Assembly: GCA_001910725.1 (NCBI GenBank)
Contig: MJGA01000002.1
Span: 1,302,001 to 1,366,000, forward strand
DNA: 64,000 nucleotides
From: Phanerodontia chrysosporium
Lineage: Eukaryota; Basidiomycota; Agaricomycetes; Polyporales; Phanerochaetaceae
Direction: 5' to 3'
Part shown: positions 1 through 10,800 of the stretch, piece after piece
How positions within the stretch are numbered: position 1 is the stretch's first letter
Layout: each line of letters begins with the position of its first letter
Notes under the pieces: generated by a model
Database searches by the model: none
Told to the model about the DNA's origin: nothing
The model's input: the letters and a program-made list of their open reading frames with translations, nothing else
Position numbers and translations under genes: made by a program

Positions 1-1164
1 CTCAACCCAACCCTGACGCGCTGCGCGAGGCCATTCGCGAGACGCGGAAGCTCACGTCAAAGCCGTTCGGCGTGAACATCACCCTCTTACCCTCGATCAA
101 CCCTCCCGACTATGCGGCTATGCGCGGGCGGCGGTGGAGGAAGGCGTGAACATCTTTGAGACTGCAGGAAACAATCGTGAGTTTGCTTCTCGTCAGCAAT
201 CAAGCACGGGACTTACGCCAGCGTGCAGCGGGACCCTTGATCCGGTATTTCAAGGACCATGGGTGTATAGTTATACACAAATGTACTACTATCAGGCACG
301 CGAAGGTGAGAATTCATATATACTGCTTCGTTGTATGTATTCATCATGTATGCAGTCGGCGGCGAGACTCGGTGTAGACGTCTTGAGCATAGATGGTTTT
401 GAATGTGAGCTTGTCGTGCTCTGCAACTTCGATATTAGCTAACTTGCTTGGATAGGTGCGGGCCATCCTGGAGAAGAAGACATTCCTGGTCTTGTTTTGG
501 TAAGCTAGGATCGACGATGTCATCTTCCACGCGTCTCACGAGATCGGATAGCTCGCTCGTGCAGCCCAAGAACTTAGCATACCTTACATTGCGTCAGGAG
601 GCATCGCAGACGGAAGGGGTCTCGCAGCGGCCTTCGCTTTGGGAGCCTGCGTAAGTCGCACATACCCTAGTTCTAGAGGAATCTCTGCTGACGGGTCCCA
701 GGGCGCAAACATGGGCACGCGGTTCATGTGCACAGTAGAGAGGTGTGCTACCCAACATCTCTTTCGATCGACCATGTCTGACTGTCGCCTTCAACAGCCC
801 TATCCACCAGAACATCAAGGACAAGATCGTCGCGTCCTCGGAGACCGACACGGTGCACATCTTCCGCACGCTGCACAACACCGCGCGCGTGTACAAGAAC
901 GCGGTGTCTACGCAGGTCGTCGCGCTCGAGCGCCGCCCGGGCGGCGCCAAGTTCGAGGAGCTCCGTGACCTTGTCTCAGGTGCGCGCGGCCGGAAGGTGT
1001 ACGAGCTCGGCGACCCCGACTACGGCATCTGGAGCGCGGGCGTCAGCGTCGGCCTGATCAAGGACTGCCCGACCTGCGAGGAGCTTGTGCAGCGCATCGA
1101 GCGTGAGGCCGAGGAGGTTATTGATAATATGGCGAAACTGAAGGTTGTGAAGGCCAAATTGTAA
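1..1164 (+). CDS. Nitronate monooxygenase (2-nitropropane dioxygenase family), 5' end outside window
   Basis: FMN-dependent TIM-barrel enzyme that oxidises alkyl nitronates to carbonyl compounds and nitrite. The gene enters the window already in frame. Family motifs appear in order: LTSKPFGVNITLLPS (near 50-100), EEGVNIFETAGNN (to about 173), PGPLIRYFKDHG and VIHKC after a first intron, GVDVLSIDGFEC, GHPGEEDIPG, a SGGIADGRGLAAAFALGACG-type phosphate-binding segment (about 590-700), MGTRF, then a long last exon ending NMAKLKVVKAKL and TAA at 1162-1164. At least four short introns are needed. The reading frame breaks by one base near 112-120 (see findings), so this copy may be inactive or the assembly may contain an error. 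The family assignment is firm; the physiological substrate is not visible. Confidence 0.9.
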
Positions 1165-1521
1165 CCGAAATGCTTAGGTGTATCTTTGCTGTATTCTTGT
1201 ATGGGATAAAGATGGCTTCCTGTTGTGATAAATGGGGCAGTGTGTTCGATAGAGCATGTCTTGCGCTTCGTGAAGGCTTGTCCTGCTCTGACCTTAGTTG
1301 CCTTGGCCTTTGAGTGTCTAGAAATCGCACGCTAGTACAGAAGATGAGGCGGGTGAGCGGGTGCAAATGCTCGAAGCCGTCCAGTGCTGGCGTATACTTG
1401 AGACTCAATCCAGAGCACCTGCCTATCCTGGCAGGACACTTTTTCGACGCGCTTGGCGCGCCAGCTTCGGTTCGCGCGCTCTCTATCCCACTCTACTTTG
1501 CCTGGTAGGGCTAGCACGGGT
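1165..1521. other. Intergenic region between two co-directional genes
   Basis: This 357-bp stretch holds the 3' flank of the nitronate monooxygenase gene and the presumed promoter of the formyltransferase gene. I see no conserved coding frame, TATA box or repeat. Confidence 0.5.
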
Positions 1522-3079
1522 ATGCTGCACTCAACGTTCCAGAGGCACACGTGGATATGCACGAAAGTCGCGCTCCGTCGGTCACTTTCCACTGCTCCAA
1601 GCGTCATCCAGGCCGAACGCCCCGGACGGCCGTTTGACATCCTGTTCTTTGGGCGCGACGAATTCTCCTGCATAGTGCTGCAACAGCTTCATGCGGCTCG
1701 TGGTAAGTCACTTTAGCTATAGCCAACGGTGTACGCAGCTGATTCAAGCTGTAGATGTCTGGCAAGAACTACATATCGCAACCCAGCCAGACGCGAAGAT
1801 CGGAGACGGGGATCCATCCTCTCTGTTTGTAGGCGTCCAAGCTCCAGGATCTGACACCACAGCTAATCATGTGCGCTATATACAGCACCTCTGAAGATTA
1901 CAGGACAAGAGCTCGGCCTTCCGGTGCACGAAATCCCGCCCGACAAGCCGTCCTTTAGAACTTGGCAGGTCTCGTCAGTCTGGCTCCTGCTTACTCTTGA
2001 TGTCTTACCGACCGTCTGTCCACAGCCTCCACCGCCTTTCCATGAGCTCCCGTCATCACCATCGCGCCTCCTCGTGACAGCATCCTTCGGACGTATACTC
2101 TCTTCGAGCCTGCTGCAGAGGTTCTCCCCCGGCAGGAAACTCAACGTGCATCCGTCGCTTCTGCCAATGTATCGCGGGCCCGCACCGATACAGCACGCTT
2201 TACTTGACGGGCAGACGGAAACGGGCGTTTGCGTGATTGAAATGACCGAGGCGAAGAAGGGCATAGACTCTGGGGCTATCTGGGGCACCGACAGACTGGT
2301 AAGTTTGGTGGCACTTGCATCACTCCGGCCTGCTGACGAGGGACGCGCCGTATAGCCCATACCGGCAGGAGTCGACTTCCGTGTGTTGCGAGACCTGCTG
2401 GCTGTCCAGGGTGGAAAGCTGTTGGTTAGCGTTCTGCGAGACATGATTGAGGGCACGGTACGCATCGCCCGGGACCTGCAGTCGCCAGTGGACTGAAGTT
2501 ATCGCCTTTAGGCTGTGGCACAGCACCAACCAGACGACCCCAACGCGCGGCACGCCGCTATGATCGCAACAGAAGATGCCCTCGTTCGCTTCTCGTCTAT
2601 GACTGCGGATGACATTGCCCGCAGACATAGAGCCATTTCACATCAGGTGCGTACGTTGGACTAAGATCGGCTATGGGACAATTTGACATTCGCCTGCCTG
2701 CAGAAACCGTTGTTTGCATACACCAAGAACGGCAAGTTGGTCCAGCTGCACTCGCTGTCTGTCTACGAACAGCCCCCACGAACCTTCCTGGACCGGTTGT
2801 TCGAGCCAGGAATGGGGTGGTATGATCCCAGGACCGACTCACTGGCGATACGTTGTGCTGGGGATTCGATACTGTCTGTGCGGGAGGTACGAGAACTTAC
2901 ACAGCAAGTACGACCTGGAGCTCACAGTGCCGCATCTTTCGCAGTTGAAAACACAGGACAGGGCATTACTCAAGGCCAAAGCATGGTGGAATGGCGTTCG
3001 CCCAGAAATGACCTCTGTTGGAGGTGATGGACAAACAGTATTGCACCTTGTGTCGGATGGTGCTACTATACGCCCTTGA
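1522..3079 (+). CDS. FMT1: Mitochondrial methionyl-tRNA formyltransferase
   Basis: Transfers the formyl group of 10-formyl-THF to initiator Met-tRNA in mitochondria. The ATG at 1522 begins an Arg/Ser/Thr-rich presequence consistent with mitochondrial import; a longer open frame upstream lacks an ATG. Conserved pieces in order: PFDILFFGRDEFS (formyltransferase N-terminus), DVWQELHIATQPDAKIG, LGLPVHEIPPDKPSFRTW, the catalytic-core segment LLVTASFGRIL then LNVHPSLLPMYRGPAPIQHA (Asn-His-Pro type signature), ETGVCVIEMTEAKKGIDSGAI, and a C-terminal tRNA-binding part with KPLFAYTKNGKLVQLHSLSV and KAKAWWNGVRPEM. About six introns; the last (about 2888-2946) joins SVRE to LKTQDRALL. Stop TGA at 3077-3079. 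It works upstream of mitochondrial translation initiation. Confidence 0.92.
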
Positions 3080-3492
3080 GTACCCTCCAGAAGGAGACGC
3101 CGCCTCAGCTGGTACATGTCTTGATTGCCTGGATCATTGCTGTCGCGTCACCTCGTTGAGCATTTCGTTGCAGGCTCCCCACAAATGGATTCTTACAGCT
3201 CAAGCTACCATCGTTGTGGCGACAGTGCAATAGAGACTTCTATTTGGCAAAATGGATGTTCGATCTCGTGGACTGGCCGCCTGCACCATCGCTTACTTCC
3301 AACGTCCTTGGAGCTGAGCCTAGCCTCTCGATGTATGCAACGCTAAACCTAGAGTATAAGTATCGATGCTCTTTACCACAATGAGCTCAGCACAGGGGTG
3401 TTCGGCTGGCATGGTTCGAAAGCTATTGCTGCTTGCTCGAAGGTGAGGCTGATACGCAGAGGCGTAGTCCACGAGCCAAGCCAGGGAGCAGG
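3080..3492. other. Intergenic region with no supported gene
   Basis: Holds the 3' flank of the formyltransferase gene. Short open frames on both strands have no conserved motif and no plausible splicing partners. Confidence 0.5.
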
Positions 3493-3498
3493 TATATA
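3493..3498 (+). promoter_or_regulatory. TATA box of the decayed secreted-protein copy
   Basis: TATATA lies 85 bp upstream of the ATG at 3578. The intact paralogue has TATAAA at the same distance, which suggests the promoter was duplicated together with the gene. Confidence 0.5.
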
Positions 3499-3577
3499 CG
3501 CTCGATATCAAAATTGACTTCTCATTTCAAGGCATACGACGCACACCTCATTCCACCAGTAGATGCCTCACTCGAAC

Positions 3578-3810
3578 ATGCAGATCTCCGCTCTCGCCAT
3601 CTTCGCTATGCTCGCCGCCGCCATGCGCGGCGTCATTGTCACTCGTAACTACGTTTACTGCGGCACCGCCGACGATGCGACGCTTCCTGACCGTGGTCTT
3701 CGCCTCGTACGAAATCTGAATCAGTGACGGCAAAGGCGCGTATCTTTGTGCTTTGATTTCGACCTCAATCCTGCTATGCCTTCCAGGTTGCGGCGACTGC
3801 TTCGACGGTA
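3578..3810 (+). pseudogene. Decayed tandem copy of the small secreted cysteine-rich protein
   Basis: The ATG at 3578 opens a signal peptide (MQISALAIFAMLAAAMRG) followed by YCGTADDATLPD, matching the intact paralogue at 4792 (signal peptide, then HCGTTNDATFSD). Homology then jumps to a sequence matching the paralogue's ISDGSG exon end at about 3719-3735, and TGA stops the frame at 3725-3727. Roughly 340 coding and intronic bases that encode most of the cysteines in the intact copy are absent. Downstream, after an intron-like spacer, a 21-nt exon encoding GCGDCFD is kept at 3787-3807 with its flanking AG and GTAAG. It is therefore best read as a pseudogene formed by an internal deletion. A very short secreted peptide remains possible. 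Confidence 0.7.
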
Positions 3811-4706
3811 AGGGCTCAGACATCATATACTCAAAGATTTCTAGCTGACTAGACTTGTACAGGTTACACTTCCTGCACAACCAAAATGATTGCTGCGTTT
3901 TGTGTCCTGATCGCCGAGTGCCGCTTAGGGCTGCGTGACTAGAAGTTCACGATGTCTCCACCAGCCCCCTGATGCATGGCTCCTAGTCCACCTGTTTCTG
4001 ATGTATCAGAGCAGCAACATCAACCATAAACACGCGCCATAGCCACAAGTGATGAGCACGATTCTTGTGGTACGAAAGTCTGATTGAGGATGCTGGCTTT
4101 GGACTAACTTTGACACCGGCTCTCTTACAGAGACACAGCATACAACACCTAGTGGTACTTCACTGCCAGCGAACATGGCTAGTTCAAGCATTGGACATTG
4201 AGGTTGTCTTGGTCGTCTCCCAGCAGCTCAAGGTTCGCAAGCGCATGGACTTCACGCAGGCTGGTCATCCAGCTGATCAGGCATCAATGCAGAGGGAAAT
4301 CTTATCGACTGCCGCTCGCATCGCCCTCGTGGCGCTATAGTTAAGCATTCTTGTTTCAGGTACCCAGAAGTGGAGTGTCCTAACTGTAATAGCGTTCGCA
4401 TATCGCCAGCGCATAATCGGGTTGACGCTCCTTCGCGGATCAGAAGGCGGAGAGTTCTTGATCGATTCACGCACATACCGGTGTCGTTGCCAATACTCCT
4501 TAATTACGAGCACGGCTTGCTCCAGGTGCAGAACAATTTTTGGAGTCTCGACAATAATGCTGCTGACCGCAGAGCATGAGTAGGTCATGATAGGCCGTCT
4601 CGCATCAGTAGGAGCTGGCGGCCCAGGTGCTCGTGCTGTGCGAGTCAAGCAAAGAGCTGGCTGCATCGTCAACAGAGATTTCACAGAATGGTAGCGCGAG
4701 AGACGG
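3811..4706. other. Region between the two secreted-protein copies, no firm gene
   Basis: About 900 bp. A plus-strand open frame at 4065-4340 ends with a charged segment (VRKRMDFTQAGHPADQAS) that looks more protein-like than its surroundings, and a 152-codon minus-strand frame covers 4277-4735. Neither has a recognised domain, a convincing start or clear splice partners. They could be remnants of a gene broken by the duplication. Confidence 0.3.
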
Positions 4707-4713
4707 TATAAAG
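4707..4713 (+). promoter_or_regulatory. TATA box of the secreted-protein gene
   Basis: TATAAAG sits 85 bp before the ATG at 4792 and is followed by a pyrimidine- and A-rich leader typical of strongly expressed fungal genes. Confidence 0.55.
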
Positions 4714-4791
4714 AGCCTTCTGGTGAGCCTTGCATCCCTCAGCACAAAGCATTCGAACTCACTCACAAATTCTCTACACCCTTACCCAAAT

Positions 4792-5462
4792 ATGCAGACT
4801 TCCGTCCTCGCCTTCTTCGTCATGCTCGCTGCCGTTGCCCAGGGCGCGGTGGTTGCTCGTGACGGCGACGTCCACTGCGGCACGACCAACGACGCAACCT
4901 TCTCCGACTGTCAGACCTTGCTCAACGACGACGCCACCTGGAACGCCGCGTGGGCGGGCACCTCGAACGTTTGCCAGTACGTCCCGTCGCACCCTGTCAG
5001 CAATGATGCTGACTGGCGTGCACGCCAGCTACACGAATGTTCTGATGCCCGCCTTTGACGCGGTCGCGTACAACACCGCGTGCCACGGCAACTGTGAGTT
5101 ATTCCTGCTCTCATTCGCGCCATTCTCTTTGATACGACTACCTTTCACCAGGCTGCGTCTACTGGGCCTCGTCATCTCAAGAGGGATCACCGGACAAGGA
5201 CACTACAAGGGCCAATGCGCAGGGCCTGCTCGGCTGCGCTGACCGGGACGTTAACAAGATTAACGGCCTCGACCACTTCAAGTCTCAGGGCTACGGTGTC
5301 TGCATCAGCGACGGCAGCGGTATGTGCCTCCGCGCAGAGAAACATAACTTTTGCTCATCATGTTCTTCAGGTTGTGGCGATTGCTTTGACGGTAAGCTGC
5401 TAGTTCCAGTCTCTCGATTAACTAGACTTACCCGCCTCCCAGATGCCGACTTCGCTTTCTGA
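4792..5462 (+). CDS. Small secreted cysteine-rich protein
   Basis: A predicted protein of about 150 residues, made of five exons: 4792-4976, 5029-5093, 5152-5319, 5371-5391 and 5443-5462. All introns are GT-AG and 51-58 nt; the last two exons are only 21 and 20 nt. The first 18 or so residues (MQTSVLAFFVMLAAVAQG) are a signal peptide. The mature part has ten cysteines, including HCG, the pair in HGNCCVYWA, LLGCADRD and CGDCFDD, so disulphide bonds are likely. The pattern resembles small secreted or effector-like proteins of Agaricomycetes, but I cannot assign a named family; a distant Ecp2/Hce2-type relation is only a guess. It ends at TGA 5460-5462. The neighbouring copy at 3578 is decayed. 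Confidence 0.82.
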
Positions 5463-7886
5463 GCTTTGATACCGTTTCGATTCTTATTGATGACGATGCT
5501 GCATATTTATTGGAACTATCAGTAATCAAAGGAATGTCAGCTCCTATTTTTCTTGCGATATCACAGTGTAACGCCGGCTGCTGAATTGATTGGCGGCTTT
5601 TCTCGAGTGTGCCGCGGCGGCGGTGGCGAGACGCCACCACGGTGTCGGGGTTTGAACCAGGGTGGTCGGGCTCGCAGGCGCCTTTCGCCTCGTGCGGGGT
5701 CTCTTCCAATTCCCCCGGCACTTATACCCGACGTGTCCTGCTTTCTGCTTCAGTCCTTCCTGAACTTGGCTGTTACATTGCATTCAATGCTTGTGCGATG
5801 TTTTGGCTGTCTTCAGACCCTTGTGAGAATTTAATGCTCGCTCAGACAGGCCGCCAGTCGCCTCGCCGGACGTTGACATCACGCGCTGCTGTTCTCTTGG
5901 AATGCCCCGCGTCTGCTCACAGAGGCACTAGCCTCTACTTCACTCCCTAGCTTCTACTTCACTGGTGCTACATAAGGCTGGCGTCGATGCTCTCCCCCAG
6001 TCGCGATTCGAACCCGAGGCCTCTGGCGCGAGATCGCCCGCGTCGAAGTCAGCCCTCCGGGACCAGCCGCTCCAGAAAGGTATATAACACCCCGCCGTCT
6101 GTTCGAAACCCCAGATCCCAACTTCCTCTTGAACCCCCACTTCACTCGTCCGTCCCATCCTCCCCTCCCGCCATGGATCTCTACTGGTGGGAGGCCTTCC
6201 TGGCCTAGGCCTCGCGTTCAGCTTCGGTGTCTCAGTCTTCTCTACCACTTCGTGCCCCATCAACTCAAAGCAAATCAAATACCCCAAGAAACGACACGTG
6301 CGTCGCGGTGACAATGGTGCGTGTTCGGTCGGTTCGACTTTTCGAGCAACGCTGATACCCTCCTTCAGCTGCCCATGTCTCGGCACCGAAGGACATGGCG
6401 GTGTTTCAACCAAGATGCAGTCGACCACGCTGGCCCTCGCAGCACGACACCACAACAATTCGGCTTCCCCACCTACTTGAGCATGTCGACTCCGTCTCAC
6501 GTTCGCCTCCGACTTCTTCGTATTCACGTCTTTGGGCTACGGTTTCTCTTCATCTGAATTGTTCACTATTTATTGAAAACGGTCCTGGTGCATCACACTC
6601 TCGGCTCCGAAGAGTCGCAAGGTCAGCCGCCTCACGCGGGCTCTCCGAGCCGGGGGCGTAGCCGGGTTCTTCAGCAATAGTGCCCCGCGTGTGGGCACAT
6701 GCGGAGGACTCGCCTGCGCCCTCGTGTCGGTGACGCTAGCTGAGACGTCTACCTTGGTACGTATGCTCTTGCGGTTCTCTAGTCGCGCACAGCTGATAGC
6801 TTCTGACCTAGCGCGCACCCACAAACGAAAAACAAGGGAAAAAAAGAAACCGAAGAAAAACAGCGCATAATCTGAAAGTAGACTTACTTTGTGGCTTCCC
6901 CGTACTTGCATACCATAGCATCGCACATCTACCCTGCCGCTCTCGGTCCCTGAAGAGCGGCTCCCTTCTGCCGTGTTCACCGGCACCTCTCACCCCAGCG
7001 CTGCTCGCGCGTTGGTTCTGGTCGTCTCTTGCCGGCCTCTCTCGGTTGCGACGGCTCTTCCTCGCCTCTGGTGTCCTAGCTCGCCGCACCTGGACTGGCG
7101 GTTATCGGTCACTCACTCACGACTCCACGCAGATACTGGAGTGAAGCGTTGGGCTTCGGCGACCTGTATTCTGCATCCCAAACATGTAATCTTCCAGTTC
7201 GTGTACAGTTACCCGGGCTGTGACAGCTGGACTGTCTGCAGTTTTGTCAATGAAACCCGATCTATTTATGTCTTTAGTCATCGTCTGCGCCTCGTCGACT
7301 GAACTGCGCCACACTCTCTCCTACTTGACCTTGCCATGCACGCTGCGAGTCATACAGTCGGGATCCTAGACTTTCATAAAGGTGCAGGTCAATGATATAT
7401 AACATTTCTTTGAGTATCACATATACATGATTCCTAGGCGACCAGACAGTGCTTCCGGATTGTGAGAGAATTATATTGTTCGTAACGGTTTGCTAATACT
7501 TAGGCAGGACGACAAAGGAGCGGCAGGGAGTATGTACTCGCACAGGATAATGTGATGGCAAAACACAATGAGACACCTAACGTCGAGGGGGGATACTAAG
7601 GATGCCGAGTGTTCAAATTATAAAGGAGTGGTATAGCTTCAAAGCAGGAATAAGCAGCGAGCAATCAAGTGTGGTTGGTCTGAGATCCAGAAGGAACGAA
7701 GTGTATGCAAGGGTTATCGGTGCGCGTGCTCCGAGGCCGTCGCAGTTCGAGCCGACCGCCGCGTGCCGAAGCGCGAGAAGAAACCCGTGCCCTCCGTCGA
7801 GTGCGTGCTTCCGGCGCGCGACCGGAACGACCACGCCGGAGACGTCGGGCGGGTGATCTCCTGCGGGTTCGGGTCGAGGTGGTCTC
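5463..7886. other. Gene-poor island with tRNA promoter-like (B-box) motifs
   Basis: About 2.4 kb with many short frames on both strands and no conserved protein motif. Two minus-strand matches to the tRNA B-box occur: GGTTCAAACCC (about 5651-5661) and GGTTCGAATCG (about 6005-6015). Both are followed on the plus strand by a TATA-like stretch (tataccc near 5725; tatataacacccc near 6081). I could not fold a tRNA from either. The arrangement could be degenerate tRNA-derived SINE fragments. Base composition is uneven, with an A-rich patch at 6828-6865. Confidence 0.35.
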
Positions 7887-10800
7887 TCAGTCGATTGTTG
7901 GGTGCTTGCCGCGGCGGCGGCGCAGATGGTGGTGCGATGGTGGTGGCGGGTGATTATGGTGATGATGGTGATGGTGATGGTGCTCCTTGCTTGACCGTCC
8001 GACTGTGTGTCGTCCGTCGCAGCACGCCCTTACGTTCTCCAGACCCTCGTAGCCTTCGTCTGACAGCGTATCGTCGTGCAGCTCGAAGTCGAGTTCGCCG
8101 TCCTCTGCGCCAGGCACGTGCTCGAAGTCTCGCGTAGGGCTGTACGGTGCGTCGGGTCCGTTCCAGCGTAGGTATTCAGCAGCAGGTGTCCCAGACCGCT
8201 TGCCCAGGGTTGATCGGTGGTGCGACAGCTGTGAAGCGCTGCGACGACCACGAGGCGTAGAGTTCCAAGACTCGCCACTGATGCCAGTCCGACTAGTCCT
8301 CACACTGCGCTGGCTCTGAGGGCTAGTGTATGTATTCGGGGCTTGCTGCTGGCCATCACTGTCTGGAAGTTCAGCCTCGAGAGAGACTGGACTGGTCAGG
8401 CCGTTCGGCATGGCGCTTGGAGACGACGCCGAGTTCGGACCTGGTCTTGTGAGCAGGTACTGAAGGGCCTGTGGACGGTTACCTTGAGTCAAAAACAAAG
8501 CAGGAAATCTTCGCGATTAGGTACGTACACTTAACCAAATGTCATGTCTCTCTTTGGTAGGTGCTGTGAACTTCATCTCGCGCTGAGGCGTGGAGACAAC
8601 GACGCTGTACTGGTAGATACCGGGCGGCATAGGATTCGGATCCAGCACGGCGCGCACTGACTCTACGTAGGCTGTAATCGGAAATCAGTAGGTCGGACAT
8701 AGAACATGCAAGAGGCAAACGTACCACTCTTCGCACTCGACTCAGACACATTCGACGAGCCTGGATCGGCTGAACTCCAGTACAATGTCCTGGTGTACGG
8801 GTGGACCCAGAAGAATCGCTTGTGCCTCCGCTCGCCGTGACCCTTGCCGATGGTCTTGCGAGTGTACTTGTACAGGAACTCGCCAATCATAGTCTGAGTG
8901 ATAGCGTGAATGATCGTCGGGTCTGTAGTACCGCCAGTGGGTCCACGTGGCGCAGGAGCAGGAGTGCTGGCCTGTCTCTGTGGCGTCTGCTCGTACTCCA
9001 GGTGTTCGGACGAGACAGAGGAGCGCTGAGAATCCAGACTGTGTCCACCTGATGTGAGCGAGGTGGTGGACATTTGCCTTGGCTCGTGTTCCCGTATGCT
9101 TTGCGAGACAGAGGACGGGCTTGATTGTACGGGACGACCGGTCGTGCCTGAACGGAAACTCTGAGTTGAGGGCGGTTGGCGCATACCACCCTGCGAGGAT
9201 GTGACACTGGAAGGGTGATGACGCAACCCGAAGGGCCTGACTCCAGGAACAGACAGGACCTGCCCAAAGGTTGGTGTCGTAGCACGCTGGATGAGTTCTG
9301 GCGGTGGAGGCGAAGATGGACGAGGCGGCGGTACATCCTGCGAGGACGTGGACGTCGTATGCTGGCGCTTCTCCGGAATGAACGATGGCGGTGGCATGGC
9401 GGTTGGCGGTGGCGGCTGCCGGGGTGGAGGAGGAATTGTCATCATCGGCGGACGGGATTTGTCGACGACACCTGGGGCGACGCCTGACGGGGTGCGCGAA
9501 CGAGCTACAGCGTCATCACGTGCAGACGACAGCGTCGATTCGATGGATTGTCTACGGTCTGAATGTGACGTGCGCGGTCGCGGGATGAGCGACGGGATAA
9601 GTGAAGCCGCTGTATCCCTGACAGCGGTTGTGGCGGTTGTTGTAGTAGGGACGGTGGAAGGAGCGGTGATGAATTGTTGCGAAGACGTGGTCGGCCCAGC
9701 GGAAGGTGGTGGTGAAATGAATTGGAACTGTTGCGAAGGGGGGCCGACACGGAATAGGGTGGGTGACGAGGCAGGGGCAGGAGATGGCGGAGCGGTGATT
9801 GGGGGTTGCGGTGGAACCCACTCGTCGGTCTGAATGGACATCTCCTTGAGCTCTGGTTTCGGCGAAGGCGGGGCAATCGTAGTTATCGTCGTGTCGTCCA
9901 ACAGCGTCTTCTCCTCGATGAGATCGGCGGATACACCGATCGACTCGTATGTACGTTCCTGGGGAGCTGGAGCTGGAGCTGCAGACGGAAGCCTAGAGGT
10001 CGTAGGCGAGCTTGATGCCTGACGGCTGGATAAGCGCGACACCCGTATACTCTCATCGTCGCTTCCTGAGAAGTCATTGTCGGTGACTGTCATGATGGAG
10101 TGGAAGTCATCTGTTGACTCAGTCGGGGTCGGCAGTGGAGTCTGACGAGCGTCGACGAAGTCGTCTGTCTCTGTCGCAGTAACGGTACCAGCCTCAGTCG
10201 CACTGTCTTCATCGTCGTCCGGAGATTCTTCCCCGACCAAATGAAGGCCACTAGTGATAGTCAGGTCACCGTCACCAACTGCGAAGTCGGCGAAAGACCG
10301 GAGACGCAGAGGCATCCTCGGTGTAGGCATCTCAGACAGGGCTTGAACATCAGCCTCCGAAGTGGAAACTGCTGTCGTCTGAGTATTCGCCTCCGACAGT
10401 GATGCAGGCGCAGGCGTTTGCGTGTCTGCGTCTTGCTTGACAACAGTGGCCTCTGAAGCAGCAGGGATGTCCGCGACAGGAGCAGGGGTCTGGGTGTCGG
10501 CGTCATGCTTGACGATAGGGACGTCGACTGGCGCAGGCGCCGTTTGCATGTCCGCGTCGTGCTTGACCACGACGTGCTCGGATACAGGCTTGACCTCGAT
10601 GATCGACTGTGCGGTCTGGGAATCCGCATCACGCTTGATAACGATGATCTCTGGAGGGGTCTGAGTGTCCACGTCGGTCATGCGGAGCGACTCCGTTTGT
10701 GTTGCACTCGTCGAGAGAACAGGGCGCGTGGGCTCCGGCTCCGCCTCAGTCTGCACAGAGTTAGAAGAGACAGATACCCGCACAGGCTCAGGCACGACAA

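Noticed and set aside
1453..1521. Upstream extension of the formyltransferase start
   Set aside because: The frame begins at TTG; the first ATG at 1522 gives a good mitochondrial presequence.
5990..6060. tRNA gene on the minus strand
   Set aside because: Four of five T-stem pairs form, but no complementary acceptor or anticodon arm can be found.
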